DNA of 6,701 nt, from positions 1 to 6,701 of the forward strand of contig JAJPZD010000050.1 of assembly GCA_021204605.1 (NCBI GenBank). The letters run 5' to 3'. The position numbers and the translations under genes were made by a program. Below the pieces are notes generated by a model. The model was not told where the DNA came from and did not search any database. It saw nothing but the letters and a program-made list of their open reading frames with translations. This document shows positions 1 to 5,209 of this stretch, piece after piece; positions within the stretch are counted from its first letter, which is position 1, and each line of letters starts with the position of its first letter. Origin of the DNA: Prevotella sp. GTDB lineage: Bacteria > Bacteroidota > Bacteroidia > Bacteroidales > Bacteroidaceae.

Positions 1-82
1 GTCCAGACAGGATGTACGTGGGTGAACGTGGGTGTAAACGAGAGTCCAGACAGGATGTACGTGGGTGAACGTGGGTGTAAAC
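1..82. repeat. Two-copy direct tandem repeat, 43-bp period
   Basis: A 39-bp unit beginning GTCCAGACAGGATGTACGTG lies at 1-39 and again, identical, at 44-82, joined by GAGA. Each unit contains two near-identical 10-bp blocks, ACGTGGGTGA and ACGTGGGTGT. The array may continue left of the window, since copy 1 begins at base 1. No open reading frame or RNA gene is apparent here. The 4-bp linker is far too short for CRISPR spacers. The function is unknown; it looks like an intergenic repeat family. Confidence 0.9.
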
Positions 83-84
83 AT

Positions 85-101
85 TCGTTTCTGCGAAACG
101 A
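85..101. repeat. Short inverted repeat (7-bp arms, 3-bp loop)
   Basis: TCGTTTC (85-91) and GAAACGA (95-101) are perfect reverse complements around TGC. With the dyad at 104-123 it lies downstream of the minus-strand aminopeptidase gene. Neither is followed by a run of T on that strand, so a rho-independent terminator is not supported, although the structures could protect an mRNA 3' end. Confidence 0.6.
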
Positions 102-103
102 GC

Positions 104-123
104 GGACAGAATAAATTCTGTCC
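104..123. repeat. 20-bp near-perfect palindrome
   Basis: GGACAGAAT (104-112) and ATTCTGTCC (115-123) are perfect reverse complements separated by AA. The right arm is also the start of a GTCC-type direct repeat copy. It could be a protein-binding dyad, a hairpin at the aminopeptidase mRNA 3' end, or a mobile-repeat terminus; the sequence does not decide. Confidence 0.7.
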
Positions 124-190
124 CTACATTGGGTGAAGGTGGGGGTATTCGGCCTCGATAAATTGTGTCCCTACATTGGGTGAAGGTGGG
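111..190. repeat. Second pair of related direct repeats, 47-bp period
   Basis: The 33-bp stretches 111-143 and 158-190 differ at one base (118 C against 165 G). Both contain TCCCTACATTGGGTGAAGG followed by TGGG. Their core TACATTGGGTGAAGGTGGG resembles the TACGTGGGTGAACGTGGG core at 15-33 and 58-76, so the window start carries four diverged copies of one GT-rich element. The right copy overlaps the 3' end of the aminopeptidase gene. Confidence 0.85.
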
Positions 191-1976
191 TGTCTATTGC
201 TTTTGTTGCTTCTTGTAGCCACTGGCGGTGGTCGTTGTCGAGGAGCGGGGAAAGTCGATCATACACCAACTTATGATAATCGTTTATCCACAATATCTCG
301 TCCGGTGTGAGTAGTGACAAGATAACAGGAGACAAGTCGATGGGGCAAAGAGAGAGAGGCACAAATTCCAGGAAGCAGCCAAACACCGTTTTTTTATATG
401 GCACAGTGAGCAGTACATTCTCAATGCGCACACCGAATCTGCCTTCGAGATACAGGCCCGGTTCGTCGGTAATAGTCATGTCTTCCATAAACGGAGCCGG
501 CATATACTCCATACGTATTTGGTGAGGGCCCTCGTGAACATTGAGGAAAGCCCCCACCCCATGCCCTGTACCATGTAGGAAGTTATAACCCTCACGCCAC
601 ATATCCTTGCGAGCGAGGGCGTCGAGCTGAGTGCCGCTTGCGCCGCGAGGGAATTTGAGCGTACAGAGTTGTATATGCCCTTTGAGCACGAGAGTGTAAA
701 TTTTCCTTTGTTCATCCGTAACCCTGCCAAGCGCGATGGTGCGCGTAATGTCAGTGGTGCCGTCCAGATAGTGCGCCCCGGAGTCTAAGAGCAAGAAGCC
801 TTCCGGTTTCAGCGGCACATCAGATTCCGGAGTGGGCACATAATGAACGATAGCGCCATGCTCCTGATAAGCAGCTATGGTATCGAAAGAAATGCCTTTG
901 TACAAGAGCTGTTCCGCCCGCAGGGACGCCAGTTTGTCGCTCACCGATATTTCAGTCTGTCCCCCTGTCTGAACAGCCGGTTTAAGCCAGCGCAGGAACT
1001 TGACCATTGCCACTCCGTCGCGGAGCATAGCGTTGCGGAAGCCATTTATCTCCGTGGCGTTCTTGCGTGCTTTCAGAAGAGGCACCGGAGATTGCGTATT
1101 TACTTTCCGGCACGATACCTTATTATATAAAGAATAGTTTATCACATTCTTGTCAAGCAAGATATTATATTCCTTGTATTTCAGGAGAGCCCTGTCCACG
1201 TCGGTATATTCCGCCACATCGACACCCTCCTGGCGGAGATAAGATTTCACCTCGCTTGTGAGTTTTCTGCTATCGACAAACAACGTAGCGTTTTTATGAG
1301 AGATCAAAAGATAAGCGACGAACACCGGGTTGCAATGCACGTCAGAGCCCCGCAGGTTGAGCGTCCAGGCTATATCATCGAGGGAGCTGACGAGCAAGCC
1401 TTCAGCGTGGAGGGCACGTAGCTGCTTGCGAATGCGGCACAGTTTAGACTTGCAGCCCTCGCCGGCATAGAGAATGGGGTATATCACCACCTTATCAAGC
1501 GGTAATGTCGGTCGGTTGTGCCAGATCACGTCAAGCGGGTCGAAGTTGGTCCTCACCGTTATGCCACCGTTAGCACGGAGTCCTTGGATAAGCTCCTCCA
1601 CTGTAGCGTCGTCATTGACCCTACCATCGATGCCCACCATAGGATTTGGAGACAAGGCCAGTTTCATACCAAGCCATTCAATTATTGAAGGCGTTCCCTC
1701 GATACCCTCTTTCATGAGTTTGAACTCCGTACCGGCCAATTGGTTCTCGGCCGCGATGAAATAGCGCGAGTCAGTCCAAAGGGCGGCAGTGTCCATAGTA
1801 ACCACAGCGGTGCCTGCCGAGCCATTGAAGCCAGAGATCCACTTTCTGCCCTGCCAGTGTTCGGGGACGTACTCACCGTTGTGCGGGTCAGAGCTTGGAA
1901 AGATGAAAGCGTCTAAGCTCTCTCGTCTCAACACGTCGCGCAGGTCAGAAAGCCGTTTTTTAACAGATATATTCAT
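171..1976 (-). CDS. pepP: Xaa-Pro aminopeptidase (M24B, three-domain type)
   Basis: Predicted cytoplasmic metallopeptidase that removes an N-terminal residue preceding proline, used in peptide turnover. The 601-residue product has a creatinase-type N-domain with SSDPHNGEY at 28-36, a second creatinase-like domain (about 150-300), the pita-bread M24 domain (about 312-530) and a C-terminal extension ending near WLQEATKAI. The five expected metal ligands are visible: D398 (LLDSGAHY), D409 (TTDITRT), H472 (HGTGHG), E505 (TDEPGLY) and E519 (RIEN); H481 in NVHEGP matches the family's second catalytic histidine. No signal peptide is seen. I start at 1976 because an in-frame ATG at 2021 lies upstream of the promoter at 2002-2009 and family similarity begins near RLSDLRD. 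The last six residues, THLHPM, and the stop are encoded by a repeat copy. The function is firm; the symbol is by family analogy, because three-domain proteins are larger than E. coli PepP. Confidence 0.93.
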   Translation of the reverse strand: MNISVKKRLSDLRDVLRRESLDAFIFPSSDPHNGEYVPEHWQGRKWISGFNGSAGTAVVTMDTAALWTDSRYFIAAENQLAGTEFKLMKEGIEGTPSIIEWLGMKLALSPNPMVGIDGRVNDDATVEELIQGLRANGGITVRTNFDPLDVIWHNRPTLPLDKVVIYPILYAGEGCKSKLCRIRKQLRALHAEGLLVSSLDDIAWTLNLRGSDVHCNPVFVAYLLISHKNATLFVDSRKLTSEVKSYLRQEGVDVAEYTDVDRALLKYKEYNILLDKNVINYSLYNKVSCRKVNTQSPVPLLKARKNATEINGFRNAMLRDGVAMVKFLRWLKPAVQTGGQTEISVSDKLASLRAEQLLYKGISFDTIAAYQEHGAIVHYVPTPESDVPLKPEGFLLLDSGAHYLDGTTDITRTIALGRVTDEQRKIYTLVLKGHIQLCTLKFPRGASGTQLDALARKDMWREGYNFLHGTGHGVGAFLNVHEGPHQIRMEYMPAPFMEDMTITDEPGLYLEGRFGVRIENVLLTVPYKKTVFGCFLEFVPLSLCPIDLSPVILSLLTPDEILWINDYHKLVYDRLSPLLDNDHRQWLQEATKAIDTHLHPM

Positions 1977-2001
1977 AATAGAAATTGTAAAATCCACATT
2001 A

Positions 2002-2033
2002 CAAAGATAAGTCTTTTTCAATTTAATAACAAA
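2002..2033 (-). promoter_or_regulatory. Promoter of the Xaa-Pro aminopeptidase gene
   Basis: Read on the minus strand, TATCTTTG (2009-2002) matches the Bacteroidota -7 element TAnnTTTG, and TTTG (2033-2030) lies 20 bp upstream as a -33 element. The predicted transcript starts near 1998, about 20 nt before the ATG at 1976. This excludes the longer in-frame start at 2021. Confidence 0.75.
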
Positions 2034-2072
2034 TCAAAGGAACAATAAATGGCTGTTCTTAATCTTTTTTCA

Positions 2073-2080
2073 TACCTTTG
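2073..2080 (+). promoter_or_regulatory. Promoter -7 element of mdh
   Basis: TACCTTTG fits TAnnTTTG and is followed by CAG, as at the rpsU and tRNA promoters. No good TTTG is seen at the expected -33 position (about 2049-2053, ATGGC), so this promoter may need an activator or be weaker. The predicted leader is only about 20-25 nt. Confidence 0.65.
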
Positions 2081-2106
2081 CAGTACATTCATAAAAAATA
2101 GGTATT

Positions 2107-3099
2107 ATGAAATTCTTAACAAACGAGAAACTGACAATCGTCGGCGCAGCCGGAATGATTGGTTCAAACATGGTTCAGACAGCACTTATGATGCGTTTGA
2201 CAAACAATATCTGCCTGTATGACGTGTTTTCTGCTGAAGGCGTGGCAGAGGAGATGCGTCAAAGCGGTTTCGATGACGTGACCATCAGTGCTACCACAGA
2301 CGCTAAGGAAGCATTCACTGGCACCAAGTATATAATCTCCTCTGGAGGAGCGCCCCGCAAGGCGGGCATGACACGAGAGGACCTGTTGAAGGGCAACTGT
2401 GAGATTGCGGAGGAGCTTGGCAAGAACATCAAGGAATATTGTCCAGAGGTGAAGCATGTAGTGATAATTTTCAACCCCGCCGACCTGACAGGCTTGGTGA
2501 CATTGCTGTATTCCGGTTTGAAGCCGTCGCAGGTTACGACGCTTGCCGGTTTAGACACCACGCGACTACAGAGTGCGTTGGCAAAGAAATTCAACGTGAT
2601 GCAAAATGAGATAAAGGGTTGTGCCACCTACGGTGGTCATGGAGAGCAAATGGCAGTGTTCGGATCACACGTAACGATATGCGGTAAGAAGCTGACGGAG
2701 CTCATCGGCACCCCGTCGTTCAGCGACGAGGAGTGGGAGCAGATGAAGAAGGACGTTACGAAGGGCGGTGCGAAGATTATCGCCCTTCGCGGTCGTTCCT
2801 CTTTTCAAAGTCCGTCTTACCTTGCTGTAGAGATGATACGAGCGGTGATGGGCGGTGAGCCGTTCCGTTTCCCTGTGGGTACATACGTGAACGATGAGAA
2901 GTACGATCATATCATGATGGCGATGAAGACCACGCTTGGCATTGATGGCGCCAGCTACGAGGTTCCGGAGGGCACTGCGGAGGAGAACGCCCTGTTGGAT
3001 GCGAGTTATGCTCATCTCTGCAAGATGCGTGATGAATTAGTAGCCCTCAACATTGTGCCGGAGATTTCGAGGTGGAGAGAGATAAACCCGAATCTTTAA
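2107..3099 (+). CDS. mdh: Malate dehydrogenase (NAD-dependent)
   Basis: Interconverts malate and oxaloacetate with NAD(H) in the cytoplasm; in anaerobic Bacteroidota this typically serves the reductive branch towards fumarate and succinate. The 330-residue protein shows the Rossmann GAAGMIG motif at 13-19 and an acidic residue, D39 (CLYD), at the end of the second strand, which favours NAD over NADP. Substrate-binding and catalytic residues of the malate/lactate dehydrogenase family are in place: R84 and R90 (GAPRKAGMTR), N123 (FNPADL), D150 and R153 (LDTTR), and H178 (GGHGE). The arginine at 84 in the mobile loop supports malate rather than lactate specificity. AGG at 2100-2102 is only a weak ribosome-binding site. 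The gene is divergent from the aminopeptidase and followed by the separately promoted rpsU, so it is probably monocistronic. I see no clear terminator after it. Confidence 0.95.
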   Translation: MKFLTNEKLTIVGAAGMIGSNMVQTALMMRLTNNICLYDVFSAEGVAEEMRQSGFDDVTISATTDAKEAFTGTKYIISSGGAPRKAGMTREDLLKGNCEIAEELGKNIKEYCPEVKHVVIIFNPADLTGLVTLLYSGLKPSQVTTLAGLDTTRLQSALAKKFNVMQNEIKGCATYGGHGEQMAVFGSHVTICGKKLTELIGTPSFSDEEWEQMKKDVTKGGAKIIALRGRSSFQSPSYLAVEMIRAVMGGEPFRFPVGTYVNDEKYDHIMMAMKTTLGIDGASYEVPEGTAEENALLDASYAHLCKMRDELVALNIVPEISRWREINPNL

Positions 3100-3117
3100 C
3101 AAAAAAGTTGAGAATAT

Positions 3118-3149
3118 TTTGCGAGAGAAAAAAATAAGCTGTAATTTTG
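3118..3149 (+). promoter_or_regulatory. Promoter of rpsU
   Basis: TTTG (3118-3121), a 20-bp spacer and TAATTTTG (3142-3149) match the Bacteroidota -33/-7 consensus. Transcription should start about 3-6 bp further on, giving a leader of roughly 60 nt. The bases after the -7 box, CAGACGTTTT, resemble those at the tRNA operon promoter. Confidence 0.75.
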
Positions 3150-3171
3150 CAGACGTTTTAAGAAAAGTCTG
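3150..3171 (+). promoter_or_regulatory. Dyad at the 5' end of the rpsU leader
   Basis: CAGAC (3150-3154) pairs with GTCTG (3167-3171), and inside it TTTT (3156-3159) pairs with AAAA (3163-3166) around an AAG loop, leaving G3155 bulged. Depending on the exact start site this forms a 5'-terminal hairpin in the rpsU mRNA or acts only as a DNA dyad. Confidence 0.45.
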
Positions 3172-3211
3172 AATAAATAAAAAGTTTAACATATAAATCT
3201 AAAAGCAAAAT

Positions 3212-3403
3212 ATGATTATTGTACCAGTAAAAGATGGCGAGAACATCGAGAGAGCGTTGAAGAAATTCAAGAGGAAATTTGAAAAGACGGGAGTCATCAA
3301 GGAATTGCGCAGGCGTCAGCAATACAACAAGCCGTCGGTTCTGAAACGTCTTAAGATGGAGCATGCCATTTACGTACAGAAGCTGAGAAATACAGAGGAA
3401 TAA
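3212..3403 (+). CDS. rpsU: 30S ribosomal protein bS21
   Basis: A 63-residue, strongly basic protein beginning MIIVPVKDGENIERALKKFK, the conserved bS21 N-terminus, followed by an Arg/Lys-rich helix (KELRRRQQYNKPS) and a C-terminal helix. bS21 binds the small-subunit platform next to the 16S rRNA 3' end. In Bacteroidota it is reported to help bS6 and bS18 sequester the anti-Shine-Dalgarno sequence. No Shine-Dalgarno is seen upstream; the leader is A-rich (AAAAGCAAAAT before the ATG), as is usual for initiation in this phylum. xerC follows after 76 bp with its own promoter. Length and sequence are normal, with no sign of truncation. Confidence 0.97.
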   Translation: MIIVPVKDGENIERALKKFKRKFEKTGVIKELRRRQQYNKPSVLKRLKMEHAIYVQKLRNTEE

Positions 3404-3419
3404 AAATATCCGAAGAAAT

Positions 3420-3450
3420 TTTGTAGATTGCTTTTATTTTCGTAAATTCG
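3420..3450 (+). promoter_or_regulatory. Promoter of xerC-hpf
   Basis: TTTG (3420-3423), a 19-bp spacer and TAAATTCG (3443-3450) fit the -33/-7 pattern with one change (TTCG for TTTG). It lies between rpsU and xerC, so xerC and hpf can be expressed separately from rpsU; read-through from rpsU is also possible because no terminator separates them. Confidence 0.6.
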
Positions 3451-3479
3451 TTGCCGAAAACAAGTAGAGGCGACATTTT

Positions 3480-4364
3480 ATGGAAATAAAAGCATTTCTT
3501 GACTATCTGCTATTAGAAAGGAACTATTCCGGTAAGACGGTAAAGGAATACGGTGATGATCTGAAAAGCCTTGAGGCGTTCTACACAGAAATGGATGCCA
3601 CCCTGTCGTGGGAGACTATTGATTCCGACATTATACGAGATTGGTTAGAGAGCATGATGGACAAGGGGAACGCCGCCACGACGATTAACCGTCGTCTCAG
3701 TGCAGTGCGATCTTTCTACCGCTTTGCCCTATCGAGAAACTTAGTGGATTCCGACCCAGCCCACTGCATAGTGGGTCCGAAGAAAGAGAAGCCGCTTCCC
3801 CATTTCCTGCGAGAGAGCGAGATAGACACGCTTTTGGATGTTGACTTAGGCGATTCCGCCAAATATGTTGACATACGCACGCGTACAATCATAATGCTGT
3901 TTTACGAGGCGGGTCTTCGAGTGTCAGAGCTTGTGGGTCTGGACGATACATCCGTTGACTTAGAGGCACGCTATGTAAAGGTAACGGGAAAGCGCGACAA
4001 GCAACGAGTAATTCCTTTCGGGCAGGAATTATATACAGCCCTTACACATTATATCACTATAAGAGATGCCACAATAGCGAAAAAGTCTGATGCCCTATTC
4101 CTGTCAAGCAAGGGAGAGAGGATGACGCACAACCAGGTGCGACGCGATGTAAGCAAGTGGATTTCGCGAGTGTCAACGATGAAGAAGCGCACCCCCCATG
4201 TGTTGCGGCACACATTCGCCACCGCCATGCTCAATCACGGAGCGGGAATAGAGAGCGTGAAGAAGCTATTAGGGCACAGCAGTCTGACCACAACAGAGAT
4301 CTACACCCACACCACATTCGAGCAGCTCAAAAAAGTATATAAATCAGCCCATCCGAGGGCATAA
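3480..4364 (+). CDS. xerC: Tyrosine recombinase XerC/XerD family
   Basis: Site-specific recombinase expected to resolve chromosome dimers at dif together with a partner Xer protein. The 294 residues have the usual Xer architecture: an N-terminal SAM-like core-binding domain (about 1-85, including TTINRRLSAVRSFYRF) and a C-terminal catalytic domain. All catalytic residues are present: R147 (AGLRVSEL), K171 (TGKRDKQR), H240 and R243 (PHVLRHTFA), H266 (LLGHSS) and nucleophile Y275 (EIYTHTT). GAGG at 3467-3470, 9 nt before the ATG, is a partial ribosome-binding site. hpf starts 27 bp downstream, so the two are probably co-transcribed. Its placement between rpsU and hpf, and the absence of att-like repeats or cargo genes, argue for a chromosomal Xer rather than a phage or transposon integrase. 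Assignment to XerC rather than XerD is by context. Confidence 0.92.
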   Translation: MEIKAFLDYLLLERNYSGKTVKEYGDDLKSLEAFYTEMDATLSWETIDSDIIRDWLESMMDKGNAATTINRRLSAVRSFYRFALSRNLVDSDPAHCIVGPKKEKPLPHFLRESEIDTLLDVDLGDSAKYVDIRTRTIIMLFYEAGLRVSELVGLDDTSVDLEARYVKVTGKRDKQRVIPFGQELYTALTHYITIRDATIAKKSDALFLSSKGERMTHNQVRRDVSKWISRVSTMKKRTPHVLRHTFATAMLNHGAGIESVKKLLGHSSLTTTEIYTHTTFEQLKKVYKSAHPRA

Positions 4365-4379
4365 AAAGAACCTTAAAAC

Positions 4380-4387
4380 AAGGAGGT
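4380..4387 (+). promoter_or_regulatory. Full-consensus Shine-Dalgarno of hpf
   Basis: AAGGAGGT is complementary over 8 nt to the usual 16S rRNA 3' end (ACCTCCTT) and lies 4 nt before the hpf ATG. No other gene in the window has a comparable site; the next best is GAGG before xerC. Confidence 0.85.
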
Positions 4388-4391
4388 AACT

Positions 4392-4691
4392 ATGGAAATA
4401 AAAATTCAGTCAATCCGTTTCGATGCAACGGAACAGTTAAAGGCGTTCATCGAGAAAAAAGTCGCAAAAATGGAAAGATCATACGATGGGATCCGCAATG
4501 TGGAAGTAACACTGAAAGTAATCAAGCCGGCCACCGCTCTAAATAAAGAGGTGGATATGGTAGTCAGCGTGCCGGGCACAAGTCTATATGTTGACAAGAC
4601 GTGTGACACATTCGAGGAAGGAGTTGACCAGTGCATCGATTCCATGAAGGTGAAGTTGTCTAAATTCAAGGAAAAATTACGTGAAAGATGA
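4392..4691 (+). CDS. hpf: Ribosome hibernation promoting factor, short form (HPF/RaiA family)
   Basis: Binds the decoding region of idle 30S subunits, overlapping the mRNA and tRNA sites, and thereby silences and protects ribosomes in slow growth. The 99-residue product spans the single beta-alpha HPF domain: strand MEIKIQSIRFDA, helix LKAFIEKKVAKMERSY, strands around VEVTLKV and EVDMVVSVPG, and a basic C-terminal helix (CIDSMKVKLSKFKEKLRER) suited to binding rRNA. The C-terminal dimerisation domain of long HPF is absent. Bacteroidota generally lack RMF, so this protein may silence 70S ribosomes without forming 100S dimers; that is inference. It is probably translated from the xerC transcript. 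It starts behind an unusually strong Shine-Dalgarno, which suggests that its translation responds to anti-Shine-Dalgarno accessibility. Confidence 0.93.
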   Translation: MEIKIQSIRFDATEQLKAFIEKKVAKMERSYDGIRNVEVTLKVIKPATALNKEVDMVVSVPGTSLYVDKTCDTFEEGVDQCIDSMKVKLSKFKEKLRER

Positions 4692-4708
4692 AAAAACACT
4701 AAAAAAGT

Positions 4709-4740
4709 TTTGGTAGATAAACAAAAAATGTCTATCTTTG
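4709..4740 (+). promoter_or_regulatory. Promoter of the tRNA-tuf operon
   Basis: TTTG (4709-4712), a 20-bp spacer and TATCTTTG (4733-4740) are an exact match to the Bacteroidota promoter pattern, the best in the window. It is followed by CAGCCGTTTC, similar to the rpsU start region. It is placed to drive four tRNAs and tuf, and possibly genes beyond by read-through. Confidence 0.8.
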
Positions 4741-4784
4741 CAGCCGTTTCAGAGCACGACTATAAAAAGAGTCTGACGGCTGCA
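4739..4784 (+). promoter_or_regulatory. Dyad overlapping the tRNA operon start
   Basis: TGCAGCCGT (4739-4747) and ACGGCTGCA (4776-4784) are perfect reverse complements; CAGA (4750-4753) with TCTG (4772-4775) can extend the stem past a TT bulge. The left arm starts inside the -7 element, so only part of the stem (roughly 4743 onward) would be in the RNA. It ends 7 bp before the first tRNA. Confidence 0.5.
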
Positions 4785-4791
4785 TTGCTTT

Positions 4792-4865
4792 GCCTCTTTA
4801 GCTCAGTTGGCCAGAGCACGTGATTTGTAATCTCGGGGTCGTTGGTTCGAATCCGACAAGAGGCT
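4792..4865 (+). tRNA. tRNA-Thr (anticodon TGT)
   Basis: The cloverleaf is complete: acceptor GCCTCTT/AAGAGGC, D-arm GCTC/GAGC, anticodon loop TTTGTAA (4824-4830) with TGT at 4826-4828, T-arm GTTGG/CCGAC with loop TTCGAAT, discriminator T. The anticodon stem CGTGA/TCTCG has a T-T mismatch in its middle pair (29-41). CCA is not encoded. It is the first gene of the tRNA-tuf operon. Confidence 0.95.
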
Positions 4866-4889
4866 CAAAAAGGCGTGTTGTTTTTTTGA

Positions 4890-4972
4890 GGGTGGTTTCC
4901 AGAGTGGCCAAATGGGGCAGACTGTAAATCTGCTGTCTTTCGACTTCGGTGGTTCGAATCCATCACCACCCA
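4890..4972 (+). tRNA. tRNA-Tyr (anticodon GTA)
   Basis: A class II tRNA of 83 nt with a long variable arm. Acceptor GGGTGGT pairs with ACCACCC, the D-stem is CCA/TGG, the anticodon stem GCAGA/TCTGC encloses CTGTAAA with GTA at 4924-4926, the T-stem GGTGG/CCATC has one G-T pair, and the discriminator is A. CCA is not encoded. It lies 24 bp after tRNA-Thr(TGT). Confidence 0.95.
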
Positions 4973-4988
4973 CTGAGAAGCGTCAATT

Positions 4989-5061
4989 GCGGAAATAGCT
5001 CAGTTGATAGAGCACTAGCCTTCCAAGCTGGGGGTCGCGGGTTTGAGTCCCGTTTTCCGCT
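4989..5061 (+). tRNA. tRNA-Gly (anticodon TCC)
   Basis: Acceptor GCGGAAA pairs with TTTCCGC; the anticodon stem CTAGC/GCTGG encloses CTTCCAA with TCC at 5022-5024; the T-stem is GCGGG/CCCGT; the discriminator is T; CCA is not encoded. The D-loop reads AGTTGATA (A at position 19, where G is nearly universal) and the T-loop TTTGAGT (T at 56 instead of C). Together these replace the G19-C56 tertiary pair by A19-U56. All stems are intact, so the gene is probably functional. Confidence 0.93.
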
Positions 5062-5067
5062 CACCCT

Positions 5068-5139
<72 letters not shown>

Positions 5140-5209
5140 CTACACCAGAAAGAATATAGAGTAAGTTGAATATACGATTATTCATTAAAAATGTAAATAA
5201 AGAAAAGCT

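Noticed and set aside
1..82. Possible CRISPR array
   Set aside because: There are only two exact copies with a 4-bp linker and internal sub-repeats; no spacer-length unique sequence and no cas gene are present.
3480..4364. xerC as a phage or transposon integrase
   Set aside because: There are no att-like repeats, no mobile cargo and no disrupted tRNA; the housekeeping context favours a chromosomal Xer recombinase.
4693..4711. AAAAC/GTTTT hairpin after hpf as a terminator
   Set aside because: Five weak pairs only, and the T run is part of the -33 element of the next promoter.
4866..4888. A-tract/T-tract between tRNA-Thr(TGT) and tRNA-Tyr as a terminator
   Set aside because: Pairing is only weak A-T with a large loop and no GC stem; the following genes have no promoter of their own, so termination here is unlikely.
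5162..5169. TAAGTTGA as a separate tuf promoter -7 box
   Set aside because: It does not match TAnnTTTG (TTGA at the end), and no TTTG lies at the right distance upstream.
5191..5196. Minimal start-stop ORF (ATG TAA) 13 nt before tuf
   Set aside because: It has no ribosome-binding site and lies in an A-rich leader where such a hexamer arises easily by chance.
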